Source of the DNA: Planctomycetota bacterium
Lineage (GTDB): Bacteria > Planctomycetota > J058 > JAJDCP01
Direction of reading: 5' to 3'
Length of the DNA stretch: 64,000 nucleotides
Assembly (NCBI GenBank): GCA_029260765.1
Contig: JAJDCP010000019.1
Location: 1 to 64,000 of the forward strand
This document shows positions 16,003-24,145 of the stretch, piece by piece. Made by a program: the position numbers and the translations under genes. The notes beneath the pieces were generated by a model. It saw only the letters and a list, made by a program, of their open reading frames with translations. It had not been told where the DNA came from and ran no database searches. Numbering within the stretch: the first letter of the stretch is position 1; every line of letters starts with the position of its first letter.

Positions 16003-17313
16003 TCAAGAGCCGCCAACGCATGATCGCTCCTCAGGGTTGGTCGAGCTCCCGGCGGGCCCGTGCGCTCGCGCGACCACTCCGGAAACCGGCTCCTCTGGAA
16101 GCATGCACCAGCCCAGCAACAAAAGCAAAGGCACGGTCAATCCACCCGCCGCTGCCCACCACGACAAGCCAGGCAATCCGCGCGCTGGCAACATGAACAG
16201 ACAAATCAATCCGGCCAGAAAGATCCAGTCGCGGCGCCGGCGTCGACGTACGAGCGCGCTGCCCAGGCAGGCAACCGGCAGCATCAACACCACCAGATGG
16301 GCCTTCCAGGTCACCGGGGAGAGCAGCACACAGAGAACGAGCAGCGCCCCCGGCGTGTGCGCAGCCTTGCGGCGCCGCAGCGCCAGGAAGGCGAACACCG
16401 CCGCGACCACCAGCACGCTGGCCAGCCGCGCCCAGACGCGGACGCGGTCAGGGTCGAGCGCCCACAAGACCGGTGTGTAGCTGACCGCGAAGTCGCCCGT
16501 GGGACTGCTCCCCGACAACCAACGCAGGAACATTCCCGCCAACGAAGCGTTGTCCAGCTGCGCCCCGGCCCAGACCGAGAACGCCCGCAATGCCTCGAAC
16601 CAATCGAGCAGCATGGCGGCGTAGGCCGCCCCGTAGCGAAGCCCGGGAAGCAGCAGAGCGAGGCCGAACACGCCCGCAAACCAGCCGAGCAGACGTGGAC
16701 GACGGTCGACCAGCAGAAACCACAACACGAGGGGCCCGAAAGTCGGCTTGATCAGGTTCGCACAGGCGAGCAGGATGCCGGCCCCACGGTCATGCCCCTG
16801 GCGCGCCTGCCACAAGCCCGCCAGCACCAACCAGCAGGTCAGCGCGTTGACCTGCCCGTGTGCGAAGTCGTTGATCACAAACCGTCCCAGGCAGATGGCC
16901 AGCACGACCGCGACCCATGGGCGGCTCTGGTCGTGCGCGCACGCCGGTCCAGGGTCGGTCTGCCGCAGTGCCCACCGGCCGCTCGCGAGCATGCAGGCCG
17001 CCATCAGCAGGAGCCACACGACCCGTACCGCCGGATAGGGCAGGGCAGCCATCCAGGTGCAGAGCGCTGCGAACGGCGGCAGATAGATATATCCGGTCAC
17101 CCCTCCGGGTGTGGTCGGCTCATCCTCTTCCCAGCGATACAGATTGCGGCCGGCCACAAACCGCTCAGCGGCACGATAGTAGAAGCGCGTGTCACCCTTC
17201 TCGGCGCTGCGCCTGCGGAAGCCGACCCGGTAGACCATAGAAGCGAGCAGGATCATCCCGGCGAGTACCAGCAGACCCCAGACCAGCTTCCGCGAAGGAA
17301 CCGCTAGCGCCAT
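16003..17313 (-). CDS. GT87-family polyprenol-phosphate mannosyltransferase-like membrane protein
   Basis: A 436-residue polytopic membrane protein with about ten hydrophobic helices, beginning with WGLLVLAGMILLASMVYRVG. A first extracytoplasmic loop contains KGDTRFYYRAAERFVAGRNLY and YIYLPPFAAL, the D-x-x-Y and Y-PP-F patterns typical of GT87 (DUF2029) enzymes, and a later loop has ACANLIKPTFGPL. Family members transfer mannose from polyprenol phosphate to glycolipids or glycans. The acceptor here is unknown. The start ATG follows GAGGGCTGGAG. It is convergent with the methyltransferase gene. Confidence 0.82.
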   Translation of the reverse strand: MALAVPSRKLVWGLLVLAGMILLASMVYRVGFRRRSAEKGDTRFYYRAAERFVAGRNLYRWEEDEPTTPGGVTGYIYLPPFAALCTWMAALPYPAVRVVWLLLMAACMLASGRWALRQTDPGPACAHDQSRPWVAVVLAICLGRFVINDFAHGQVNALTCWLVLAGLWQARQGHDRGAGILLACANLIKPTFGPLVLWFLLVDRRPRLLGWFAGVFGLALLLPGLRYGAAYAAMLLDWFEALRAFSVWAGAQLDNASLAGMFLRWLSGSSPTGDFAVSYTPVLWALDPDRVRVWARLASVLVVAAVFAFLALRRRKAAHTPGALLVLCVLLSPVTWKAHLVVLMLPVACLGSALVRRRRRRDWIFLAGLICLFMLPARGLPGLSWWAAAGGLTVPLLLLLGWCMLPEEPVSGVVARAHGPAGSSTNPEERSCVGGS

Positions 17314-17521
17314 CTCCAGCCCTCACGAGAAGCTGCAACCACACAGCCCCCTTGCACACTGTACATCAGCGCAGGTCCGCCCGGCCCCTCACCACTTCGG
17401 GCAGAGCTTGCACGCTTGGGCCCCAGCCAGGCAAACTTGCCCGGCCGTGCCGAAGGCTTCCCGTTGACGCGCCCCGGACAATGCCGTAAACGGAAGGCTC
17501 ACGACTGACGGGAAGACCGCC

Positions 17522-18820
17522 GTGTACCGCTACCTTCTAGGCATCGGCAGCAACATCGAGCCTGCCCTGCACGTACCGCGCATCCTCTCCGCGCTGGCCG
17601 CGCTGGCCGGACGGGTCGACGTGAGCCGGACCATCAGCACCCTGCCCGTGAAGATCGAGCGGGGAGGCACCTTCCTCAACCTGTGCGCGTCTGTGGTGCT
17701 GCCCGATACGCCCGCGGCCTTCAAGATCCGTCTCAACGCCTTGGAGGTGGCGCTCGGGCGCGATCGAACCGACCCCGGGCGCACCTCGAAAGACCGCGTG
17801 GCTGACATCGACATCCTCGCCTGCCTGCCCTTCGAAGCACGCAGCCTGACCGCCGAGCAGCTGCCCGATGAGTCCTATCTGCGCCCCCTGCTGTTCGAGC
17901 TGGCCGCGTACCTCGGTCTCGAGCTACCCGGAACCGTACCCACGCTGCCGCCGGGAGTGCAGCTTCCAGGGACCCAGGCCATCGGAAAGACGGCCACCAG
18001 CCTGCGACTCGACGCCGAGGGCCTGTTGACAGTCGAGCCCCAGAAGCAGGCGTCGCAGACATCGGACGCGCCTGCGGCCCTGGTCACAGGAGGTGCGATC
18101 CGGCTGGGGCGCGCCCTGGCGCTGGCGCTGGCCGCGCGGGGATTCGACATCGCGTTGCACTACCGCAGCTCTGCGAAAGCGGCCGTCGCCACCGCCGAAG
18201 AGATCCGCGCGCTGGGGCGGCGCTGCGCACTGTTCGCCTGCGATCTGACGCGGGCAGCCGACATCCCCGAGCTGCTCGCGCAGGTGCAACGCAGCTTTCC
18301 GCGCCTGGAGCTGCTGGTCAACAGTGCCTCGAGCTACACGCAGGAATCGATCGCTGAGACCCGCCTCGAGACCTTCGACCGCGAGTTGGCGACCAACCTC
18401 CGGGCGCCCTTCTTTTTGTTGCAGGCCTTCGCCGCGGTGGTCGAGCGGGGACAGGTGGTCAACATCCTCGACAACAAGATCGCCTACAACCAGTTCCCCT
18501 ATGCCGCCTATCTGCTGGCCAAGAAGGCTCTGGCCGAATTGACGAAGATGGCCGCGCTCGAGTTTGCGCCCCGCATCCGGGTGCACGGTGTGGCACCAGG
18601 AGTCGTGTTGCCCGCCAGCAGCCGCAGCGACGAGTACGTCGCCTGGCGGATCGAGGGCATTCCTTTGAAGATGCAGGGCAGCGGCCAGCATATCGCCCAG
18701 GCGATGCTCGCGTGTCTGGACAACCCTTTCCTCACCGGGCAGATCATCGCTGTGGACGGAGGTGAATCCCTCGAAGGTGTTGGACGCAACGCCTCCGAGT
18801 TCGATCCCAGCAAGATCTGA
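17522..18820 (+). CDS. folK: Bifunctional FolK (HPPK) - pteridine reductase-type SDR fusion
   Basis: A 432-residue protein starting at GTG. Residues 1-145 are 6-hydroxymethyl-dihydropterin pyrophosphokinase: YLLGIGSNIEP, NLCASVVL, and GRDRTDPGRTSKDRVADIDI with the Asp pair for Mg-ATP. After a linker (about 146-185), residues 188-428 form a short-chain dehydrogenase. They contain LVTGGAIRLGRALALALAARG for NADP binding, FACDLTRAAD, NSASSY, VVNILDNKIAYNQFPYAAY with Asp replacing the usual Ser, and YLLAK as the Tyr-x3-Lys pair. The IRLGR turn and the Asp are typical of PTR1/FolM pteridine reductases, which make dihydro- or tetrahydro-folate/biopterin. The fusion joins an early folate-synthesis kinase to a pterin reductase. 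The cyanophycinase-like gene follows by 15 bases. Confidence 0.88.
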   Translation: MYRYLLGIGSNIEPALHVPRILSALAALAGRVDVSRTISTLPVKIERGGTFLNLCASVVLPDTPAAFKIRLNALEVALGRDRTDPGRTSKDRVADIDILACLPFEARSLTAEQLPDESYLRPLLFELAAYLGLELPGTVPTLPPGVQLPGTQAIGKTATSLRLDAEGLLTVEPQKQASQTSDAPAALVTGGAIRLGRALALALAARGFDIALHYRSSAKAAVATAEEIRALGRRCALFACDLTRAADIPELLAQVQRSFPRLELLVNSASSYTQESIAETRLETFDRELATNLRAPFFLLQAFAAVVERGQVVNILDNKIAYNQFPYAAYLLAKKALAELTKMAALEFAPRIRVHGVAPGVVLPASSRSDEYVAWRIEGIPLKMQGSGQHIAQAMLACLDNPFLTGQIIAVDGGESLEGVGRNASEFDPSKI

Positions 18821-18835
18821 GTCGGAGGAATTGCA

Positions 18836-19636
18836 ATGCGGAACAAGTTGCTGCTGGCACTCCTCATACTGGCACCCTGTTGGGCCCAGAGTGCGGACTC
18901 CGGACATCTGGTGCTGTTCGGCGGAGGCTCGGAGCCCGATGCCGCCTTGCAGCTGGTGGTCGAGCTGAGCAACGCCGCCGGCGGAACGTTGCTCGTGCTT
19001 CCACTCGCTTCGACGCGCAGCACGTCGGGTCCCGCCTATCAGGACATGTTTGAGCAGCTCGGGGCACGCAGCGTGGAGATTCTCGATCTGCAGACCCGCG
19101 AAGACGCCGCCCAACCTGAGGCCGTGGCGCGCGTACGAGCCGCGGGCGGAGTCTGGTTCACAGGGGGCAACCAGCGTCGCATCACCGAGCGCCTCGCCGG
19201 CACCGCCTTTGAGGAAGCCCTGCGCGACCTGTTGGCGCGGGGTGGTGTGGTCGCGGGAACCAGCGCGGGAACCGCCTGTCAGGGAACCTTGATGCTGACC
19301 GGCCGCGGCGAGCTTGACCTGTTGGAGGAAGACAACATCGAGCTCGTGCCCGGACTCGACCTGGTTCCGGGGGTGATCTTCGATCAGCACTTTGTCGCAC
19401 GCCGCCGCCAGGCGCGCCTGCTCAGCGCGGTGCTCGAGCATCCCGAGCTGCTCGGCATCGGTATCGATGAGGGCACGGCCATCCATTGGACTGCCAGCGC
19501 GTTCGAGGTGATCGGCCGTGGCCAGGCGTTGGTTTATGACGGTGTGGAGGCCAAGACCGGCAGCGAGGCCGGACGCCTCTGGGGCCGCGGCGTGCTGTTG
19601 CACGTGTTGAGCGAAGGACAGCGCTGGGAGCGCTAG
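18836..19636 (+). CDS. Cyanophycinase-like S51 serine peptidase, exported
   Basis: A 266-residue protein with GGAGGAATTGCA before the ATG and a signal peptide (MRNKLLLALLILAPCWAQS). Peptidase S51 features are GGVWFTGGNQRRITERL, the nucleophile motif VVAGTSAGTACQG (Ser143), VIFDQHFVARRRQARL and GIGIDEGTAI. Cyanophycinases cut beta-Asp-Arg dipeptides from cyanophycin; exported relatives let non-producers use it as a nitrogen source. No cyanophycin synthetase gene is in the window. Confidence 0.88.
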   Translation: MRNKLLLALLILAPCWAQSADSGHLVLFGGGSEPDAALQLVVELSNAAGGTLLVLPLASTRSTSGPAYQDMFEQLGARSVEILDLQTREDAAQPEAVARVRAAGGVWFTGGNQRRITERLAGTAFEEALRDLLARGGVVAGTSAGTACQGTLMLTGRGELDLLEEDNIELVPGLDLVPGVIFDQHFVARRRQARLLSAVLEHPELLGIGIDEGTAIHWTASAFEVIGRGQALVYDGVEAKTGSEAGRLWGRGVLLHVLSEGQRWER

Positions 19637-19824
19637 GCTTTCACGAGGCTCGCGGCCCTGTTGATCTCTTCGGCTGGATGCCCGAATCCATTTGTGGGAA
19701 GGGGCGGAAGAGCTGATCATGGATATTCCCGGGGTGGCTTCGACCGTTTCGCACCTCGGAGGCCATTTGAGGCCGCCCATGGGGGCGACGATCGAGCGCT
19801 TCCGCCCCCGTCTGGAGAGCTTGC

Positions 19825-21756
19825 GTGAACTGTCCTGTCTGCGCCGCAGAGGCCCCTGCTGAGGCCACCCATTGCCCGGCCTGCGGCCGGCCGTTTCCAG
19901 CGGACTGCCAGACTTTGAGCGGCGCGCAGACCGCGCTGCTGCACGGAGGACTGGGCGCGCTGCTCGGCCGCGAGGTGGCGGGCTATCGGCTCGAGAAGCG
20001 GTTGGGAAAAGGAGGCATGGGAGAGGTCTTTCTCGCCGAGCAGCTCAAGCTGGGCCGCCGCGTAGCCCTGAAGGTTCTGGCGCGTCAGGGGGAGGCCGAG
20101 CGGTCCCGCTTCGAGCGGGAGGCCCGTTTGCTTGCCAGCCTCGACCACCCCCACATCGTGCCGATCCACGACGTCTTCGCGGCCCACGGGCAGCTGTGCA
20201 TCGCGATGGCCTATGTTCCCGACAGCCTGGCAGACCGCATCGCCCGAGAGCGCCATCTGCCTCCGCTGGAGGTCCAGAGGCTGGCGCGGCAGGCGGCGCT
20301 CGCGCTCGACGCTGCCAACCGGCAGGGCATCGTGCATCGTGACGTCAAACCCGGCAACATCCTGCTGACCCGTGATGGCGACGTGCGGCTGGCGGATTTC
20401 GGGCTGGCACGGGCTCTGGCCGAAGAGGGCCTGACGGGCAGCCAGGCGATCCTGGGCACACCGGCTTTCATGCCCCCGGAACAGTGGCAGGATGGGCGGC
20501 GCTGCGACCACCGCTCCGACCTGTACGCACTCGGCTGCACTCTCTACATGATGTTGACCGGCCGACCGCCCTTCGTGGGACCGACGCTGGTCGATTTCAT
20601 GCGCCAACATCTTTCGGAGCAAGCGCCCAGCCTGCACAGCCTCTGTCCTGACGCGCCCCAGCACCTGGTCGGGGCGGTCGAACGGCTGCTGGCCAAGGAT
20701 CCGGGCGCGCGCTTCGCGCACGGCAGGCAGCTGGCGGAGACACTGGAAGGTCCACCGGAGTCGGCCGCCTCGGACGATGCCAGCATCGACTGCGGCCATG
20801 CTCTGGCGTTGGGGGACACCGTCGCGGGAAGTGCCGCACCCGTCCGGCCACGTGCCGGCCGCAGGGGCGTGCTCGGTTGGCTCAAAGAGCTGTTCGCCGG
20901 GCCGCGCGGCGGGATGGCGGATCCTCAGCGCGCCCGCGAGCTCTTGCGGCAGGCCTGGGACGCCTTCGAGGCCGGACGCGGTGAGGCGGCCGAGCACGCC
21001 TGCGACGAGGCAGTCGCGCTCGCTCCCGCGCTGGCTTTCGCGTACCTGGTGCGGGCGATGCTCGCGGCGCAATCAGGCCAGGCCGCGCGCGCTGCGGCCG
21101 CCTGCACTGCCGGCCTGGCCCTGAACGCGTCCGATGCCGAGAGGGCGGCCTTGCTCCACACCCGTGGCGTGGCGCGGACCGCCCTCGACGATCACGCGGG
21201 GGCGCGGGCGGACCTCGATGAGGCCTTGCGGTACGCGCCAGACAGGGTGGACACCTACTGCGACCGGGCTCGCTGCCTGCTGCACCTGGGGGATGCCCGG
21301 GGAGCGCGCCGCGACTGTAGCGCCGCCCTTGCCCTCGAGCAGAGCCGCGCGGAAGCCTGGTTCACTCGTGGCGTCGCGCGTGCGATCGAGGGCAGGCACG
21401 CCGAAGCGCGCGAAGACTTTTGCCGGGCGACGGACTGCGCCCCTTCCGATCCGACCCCGAAGCTGTGGCGCGTGGCTCTGGGGGGAGACCCCGGCCTGCT
21501 CGAAGGCTTGCATCACGGGCTGGCCTACCTGCACCTGGGCACGATCGAGCCCAGCGCCTTGCTGAAGGCTGCCGCCGAACCCGCCGAACATCGTAACGAA
21601 CGCTTGTGCGTCGCCTACATGCACATAGGTCTGCGGCACGAGCAACACGGCCGGCCCGAGCAAGCGCGACGCGCCTACCAGGCCTGCCTGCAGGCGGGCA
21701 GCCAGGTGTTCGAGCGCGCCTGGGCCCGCGCCCGCCTGGTCGCTCTCGGCAGTTGA
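19825..21756 (+). CDS. Soluble Ser/Thr kinase with zinc ribbon and TPR repeats
   Basis: A 643-residue protein starting at GTG after CTGGAGAGC. A zinc ribbon uses Cys3, Cys6, Cys17 and Cys20 (CPVC...CPAC). The kinase domain (about 53-315) is complete: GKGGMGEVF, Lys83, HRD 171-173, DFG 191-193, and an activation segment ending GTPAFMPPEQW. Residues 355-640 are tetratricopeptide-like repeats (YLVRAMLAAQSGQAARA, ALRYAPDRVDTYCDRARCLL). No membrane helix is seen. It resembles the kinase at 36774, which has the same ribbon and the same PPEQW/SPEQW loop. Its partner is unknown. Confidence 0.9.
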   Translation: MNCPVCAAEAPAEATHCPACGRPFPADCQTLSGAQTALLHGGLGALLGREVAGYRLEKRLGKGGMGEVFLAEQLKLGRRVALKVLARQGEAERSRFEREARLLASLDHPHIVPIHDVFAAHGQLCIAMAYVPDSLADRIARERHLPPLEVQRLARQAALALDAANRQGIVHRDVKPGNILLTRDGDVRLADFGLARALAEEGLTGSQAILGTPAFMPPEQWQDGRRCDHRSDLYALGCTLYMMLTGRPPFVGPTLVDFMRQHLSEQAPSLHSLCPDAPQHLVGAVERLLAKDPGARFAHGRQLAETLEGPPESAASDDASIDCGHALALGDTVAGSAAPVRPRAGRRGVLGWLKELFAGPRGGMADPQRARELLRQAWDAFEAGRGEAAEHACDEAVALAPALAFAYLVRAMLAAQSGQAARAAAACTAGLALNASDAERAALLHTRGVARTALDDHAGARADLDEALRYAPDRVDTYCDRARCLLHLGDARGARRDCSAALALEQSRAEAWFTRGVARAIEGRHAEAREDFCRATDCAPSDPTPKLWRVALGGDPGLLEGLHHGLAYLHLGTIEPSALLKAAAEPAEHRNERLCVAYMHIGLRHEQHGRPEQARRAYQACLQAGSQVFERAWARARLVALGS

Positions 21757-21870
21757 CAGGTGTGAGGCGGAGGTTGACAGCTCGCGCGCTGGCGGCGGCC
21801 AGCAAGCGTGGCTCGGCAACCGGCACAGAGCTTGCATAGCCAGGGGTGAAGAGCAACCGAGGAGACAAAC

Positions 21871-23196
21871 ATGCGACCTGCCTGGCTATGTTGGGGACTG
21901 AGCTGCCTGCTGTTGGCGGCCTCTGCCCAGGAAACGGACACCACCACAAGCGAAGAGACCGACCGCTTCGCCGGACTACGCCGGGTGCTCGACGCTGCCG
22001 TGGCACGCGGAGACGTGCCGGGAGGGGCCCTGCTGGTCCTGTACCATGGTGAGGTCGTCTTCCGTGAAGGTTTCGGCTGGGATGTGCTGGCGGAGACACC
22101 CTTTGCCGTCGATGCCCCATGCCATATCGCCTCGTTGACAAAGCCCGTCAGCGCGAGCCTGCTCGTCCTGCTCGAGGCTGAAGGCCTGATCGACCTCGAC
22201 GCCCCCATCGACACCTACCTCCCTGAGACCAGCGGCCTGGTCGCCGAAGGCGCGCGCACCCCGTTGCTGCGCGAGCTGCTCTCCCACACCAGCGGCCTGC
22301 CGGGCAACCAGCGCCGCAGCGAGGTGACCGGCCAGCTCGAGGACCCACGCAGCGCCACACTCGACGACGTGGTCCAGGCGATCCTCGCCGTCGGGCTCGA
22401 AGCGCCGCCGGGCACGCGCTACGCCTACAGTCGGCTCGGGTTCGACCTGGCGGCACGTGCTGCGGAGCTCGTCACTGGCCAGGAGTACGAGCAGCTGATG
22501 CGCGAGCGGCTGTTCGAACCCCTCGGCATGAACGCCTCCAAGTTCCGTCTCGAACCCGAAGACATCGAACGCACACCGACCCGCTATGTACGCAGGAATG
22601 GCGAGCTGGTTCCTGACTCCCGTCCGGAGCAGGCGATTCCCCCGGGAGGCTACGTCAATCCCGCCGGAGGGCTGGTGTCGACGGTCGATGACCTGGGCCG
22701 CTTCCTGCAGTGGCACCTCGACGGTGGTGTCGCTGGAGGCGTACGGCTGATCGAGGCCGAGGCACTGGCTCAGACCGCCGAACCGCAGCCGGCCACCAAA
22801 GGCTATGGTCTGGGCTTCAGTCTGAGCCGCAAGGGGCGCGAGGTGGTCAGCAAGTCCCATGGCGGTGCTTCGGGCACTTGGGGTTACGTCGACCTGCAGG
22901 AAGAGATCGCCCTGGTGCTCTTGACCCAGCTGCCCACCCAACAGAACCGCAACTTCCGCGACAAGGTTCTGCAGTCGGTACGCGAAGTCCTGCTCGGCGA
23001 AGAGAGCCGGCCTGCGCTCGACCCTGCAGATTTCCTGCGGCGGCATGACGAAGATGGCGACGGCCGCCTGGTGCTGGCAGAGACCCCACGCCGTATGCGC
23101 GAGCGCTTTGCTCGGGTGGACACGGACGCGGATGGCAGCTTGACATTGGAAGAGCTGCAGCAGGCCGCGGCGCTCATCCGTAGAGCACGAGAGTAG
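21871..23196 (+). CDS. Exported serine hydrolase (beta-lactamase family) with C-terminal EF-hand pair
   Basis: A 441-residue protein with a signal peptide (MRPAWLCWGLSCLLLAASAQ). The class C beta-lactamase/esterase fold has the S-x-x-K box IASLTKP (Ser88, Lys91) and a second box YAYSRLG (Tyr186-Ser-Arg instead of the usual Tyr-x-Asn), with SKSHGGASGTWGY late in the domain near the usual HxG position. Residues 385-441 carry two calcium-binding loops, DEDGDGRLVLAE and DTDADGSLTLEE. Substrate unknown; family members include D-aminopeptidases and esterases. The stop is one base from the end of the convergent MoxR gene. Confidence 0.88.
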   Translation: MRPAWLCWGLSCLLLAASAQETDTTTSEETDRFAGLRRVLDAAVARGDVPGGALLVLYHGEVVFREGFGWDVLAETPFAVDAPCHIASLTKPVSASLLVLLEAEGLIDLDAPIDTYLPETSGLVAEGARTPLLRELLSHTSGLPGNQRRSEVTGQLEDPRSATLDDVVQAILAVGLEAPPGTRYAYSRLGFDLAARAAELVTGQEYEQLMRERLFEPLGMNASKFRLEPEDIERTPTRYVRRNGELVPDSRPEQAIPPGGYVNPAGGLVSTVDDLGRFLQWHLDGGVAGGVRLIEAEALAQTAEPQPATKGYGLGFSLSRKGREVVSKSHGGASGTWGYVDLQEEIALVLLTQLPTQQNRNFRDKVLQSVREVLLGEESRPALDPADFLRRHDEDGDGRLVLAETPRRMRERFARVDTDADGSLTLEELQQAAALIRRARE

Positions 23197-23197
23197 G

Positions 23198-24145
23198 CTA
23201 TTCCACCTGCAGAGGCAGCGGGCAGGCGTCGAGGATGGCGTCGAGGATCTCGCCGATCTGTCCGCCCTCGATATCGACCTCGGGTTTGAGACACAGCCGG
23301 TGGCACAATACGGGCCGCGCCAACTCGAGCAGATCGCGGGGACGCACAAAAGCGCGCCCGGCCAGATAGGCTGCGGCCTGTGAGCAATGTAGCCAACTCA
23401 GCAGCGCTCGGGGACTGGCGCCGAGCATCAAGTCTGGATGCGCGCGTGTCTGCTCTCCCACCTGTGCGAGGTAGTCGAGCAGATCCGGATGCACCTCGAC
23501 CTCGCGCACCTCGGCCTGCATCTTTTGCAGCTCGGCCCGCCCCAGCACAGGCTTGAGCTCGTCGATGGGATCACCGTGCAGCCGGCTCTGCAACATGCTC
23601 ACCTGGCCCTGCCGGTCGGGGTAGCCGATGCCCGTCGCCAGGGCGAAGCGGTCTTTCTGTGCTTCGGGTAGGGGGAAGGTGCCCTGAAGCTCGATCGGAT
23701 TCTGCGTCGCGATCACCAGAAACACATCGGGCAGCGGATAGCTGACCCCGTCCGCGCTGACCTGCCGCTCCTGCATTGCCTCGAGCAAGGCAGACTGGCT
23801 GCGCGGCGTGGCCCGGTTGAGCTCATCGGCCAGCAGCACCTCCGAGAACACGGGCCCCTGGTGGAAACGAAACTCGCCGGTCTTGGGATTGTAGACTGAC
23901 GACCCGAGCAGGTCTGAAGGAAGCAGATCGGGAGTGAGCTGGATGCGCCGGAAATCGAGGGACAGGCTCTGCGCCAGACTGCGTGCCAGCGTCGTCTTTC
24001 CGACCCCCGGCATGTCCTCAAGCAGCAGATGCCCGCGCGCCAGCAGCGCCACCAAGACCAGGCGCAGCGTCTCTTCGGGCGCGATGACCACCCGCTGCAG
24101 ATTGGCCAACAAGGGCTGCAGCGCTGCGAGTACGGCTTCGCTCAC
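23198..24145 (-). CDS. MoxR-type AAA+ ATPase
   Basis: A 315-residue protein starting at GTG, overlapping the upstream lipoprotein stop (GTGA). The Walker A motif is DMPGVGKTTLA (Lys50), Walker B is LLADELNRA (Asp107, Glu108), and sensor 1 lies in FLVIATQNPIE. The C-terminal lid is present. MoxR ATPases act as chaperones that mature or regulate protein complexes, usually beside DUF58 and vWA genes. Those are missing here and the only linked gene is the lipoprotein. Confidence 0.92.
   Translation of the reverse strand: MSEAVLAALQPLLANLQRVVIAPEETLRLVLVALLARGHLLLEDMPGVGKTTLARSLAQSLSLDFRRIQLTPDLLPSDLLGSSVYNPKTGEFRFHQGPVFSEVLLADELNRATPRSQSALLEAMQERQVSADGVSYPLPDVFLVIATQNPIELQGTFPLPEAQKDRFALATGIGYPDRQGQVSMLQSRLHGDPIDELKPVLGRAELQKMQAEVREVEVHPDLLDYLAQVGEQTRAHPDLMLGASPRALLSWLHCSQAAAYLAGRAFVRPRDLLELARPVLCHRLCLKPEVDIEGGQIGEILDAILDACPLPLQVE

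Noticed and set aside
17924..19780. A 618-codon antisense frame over folK-SDR and the cyanophycinase gene
   Set aside because: Shadow of two strongly supported genes, with no motif or ribosome site.
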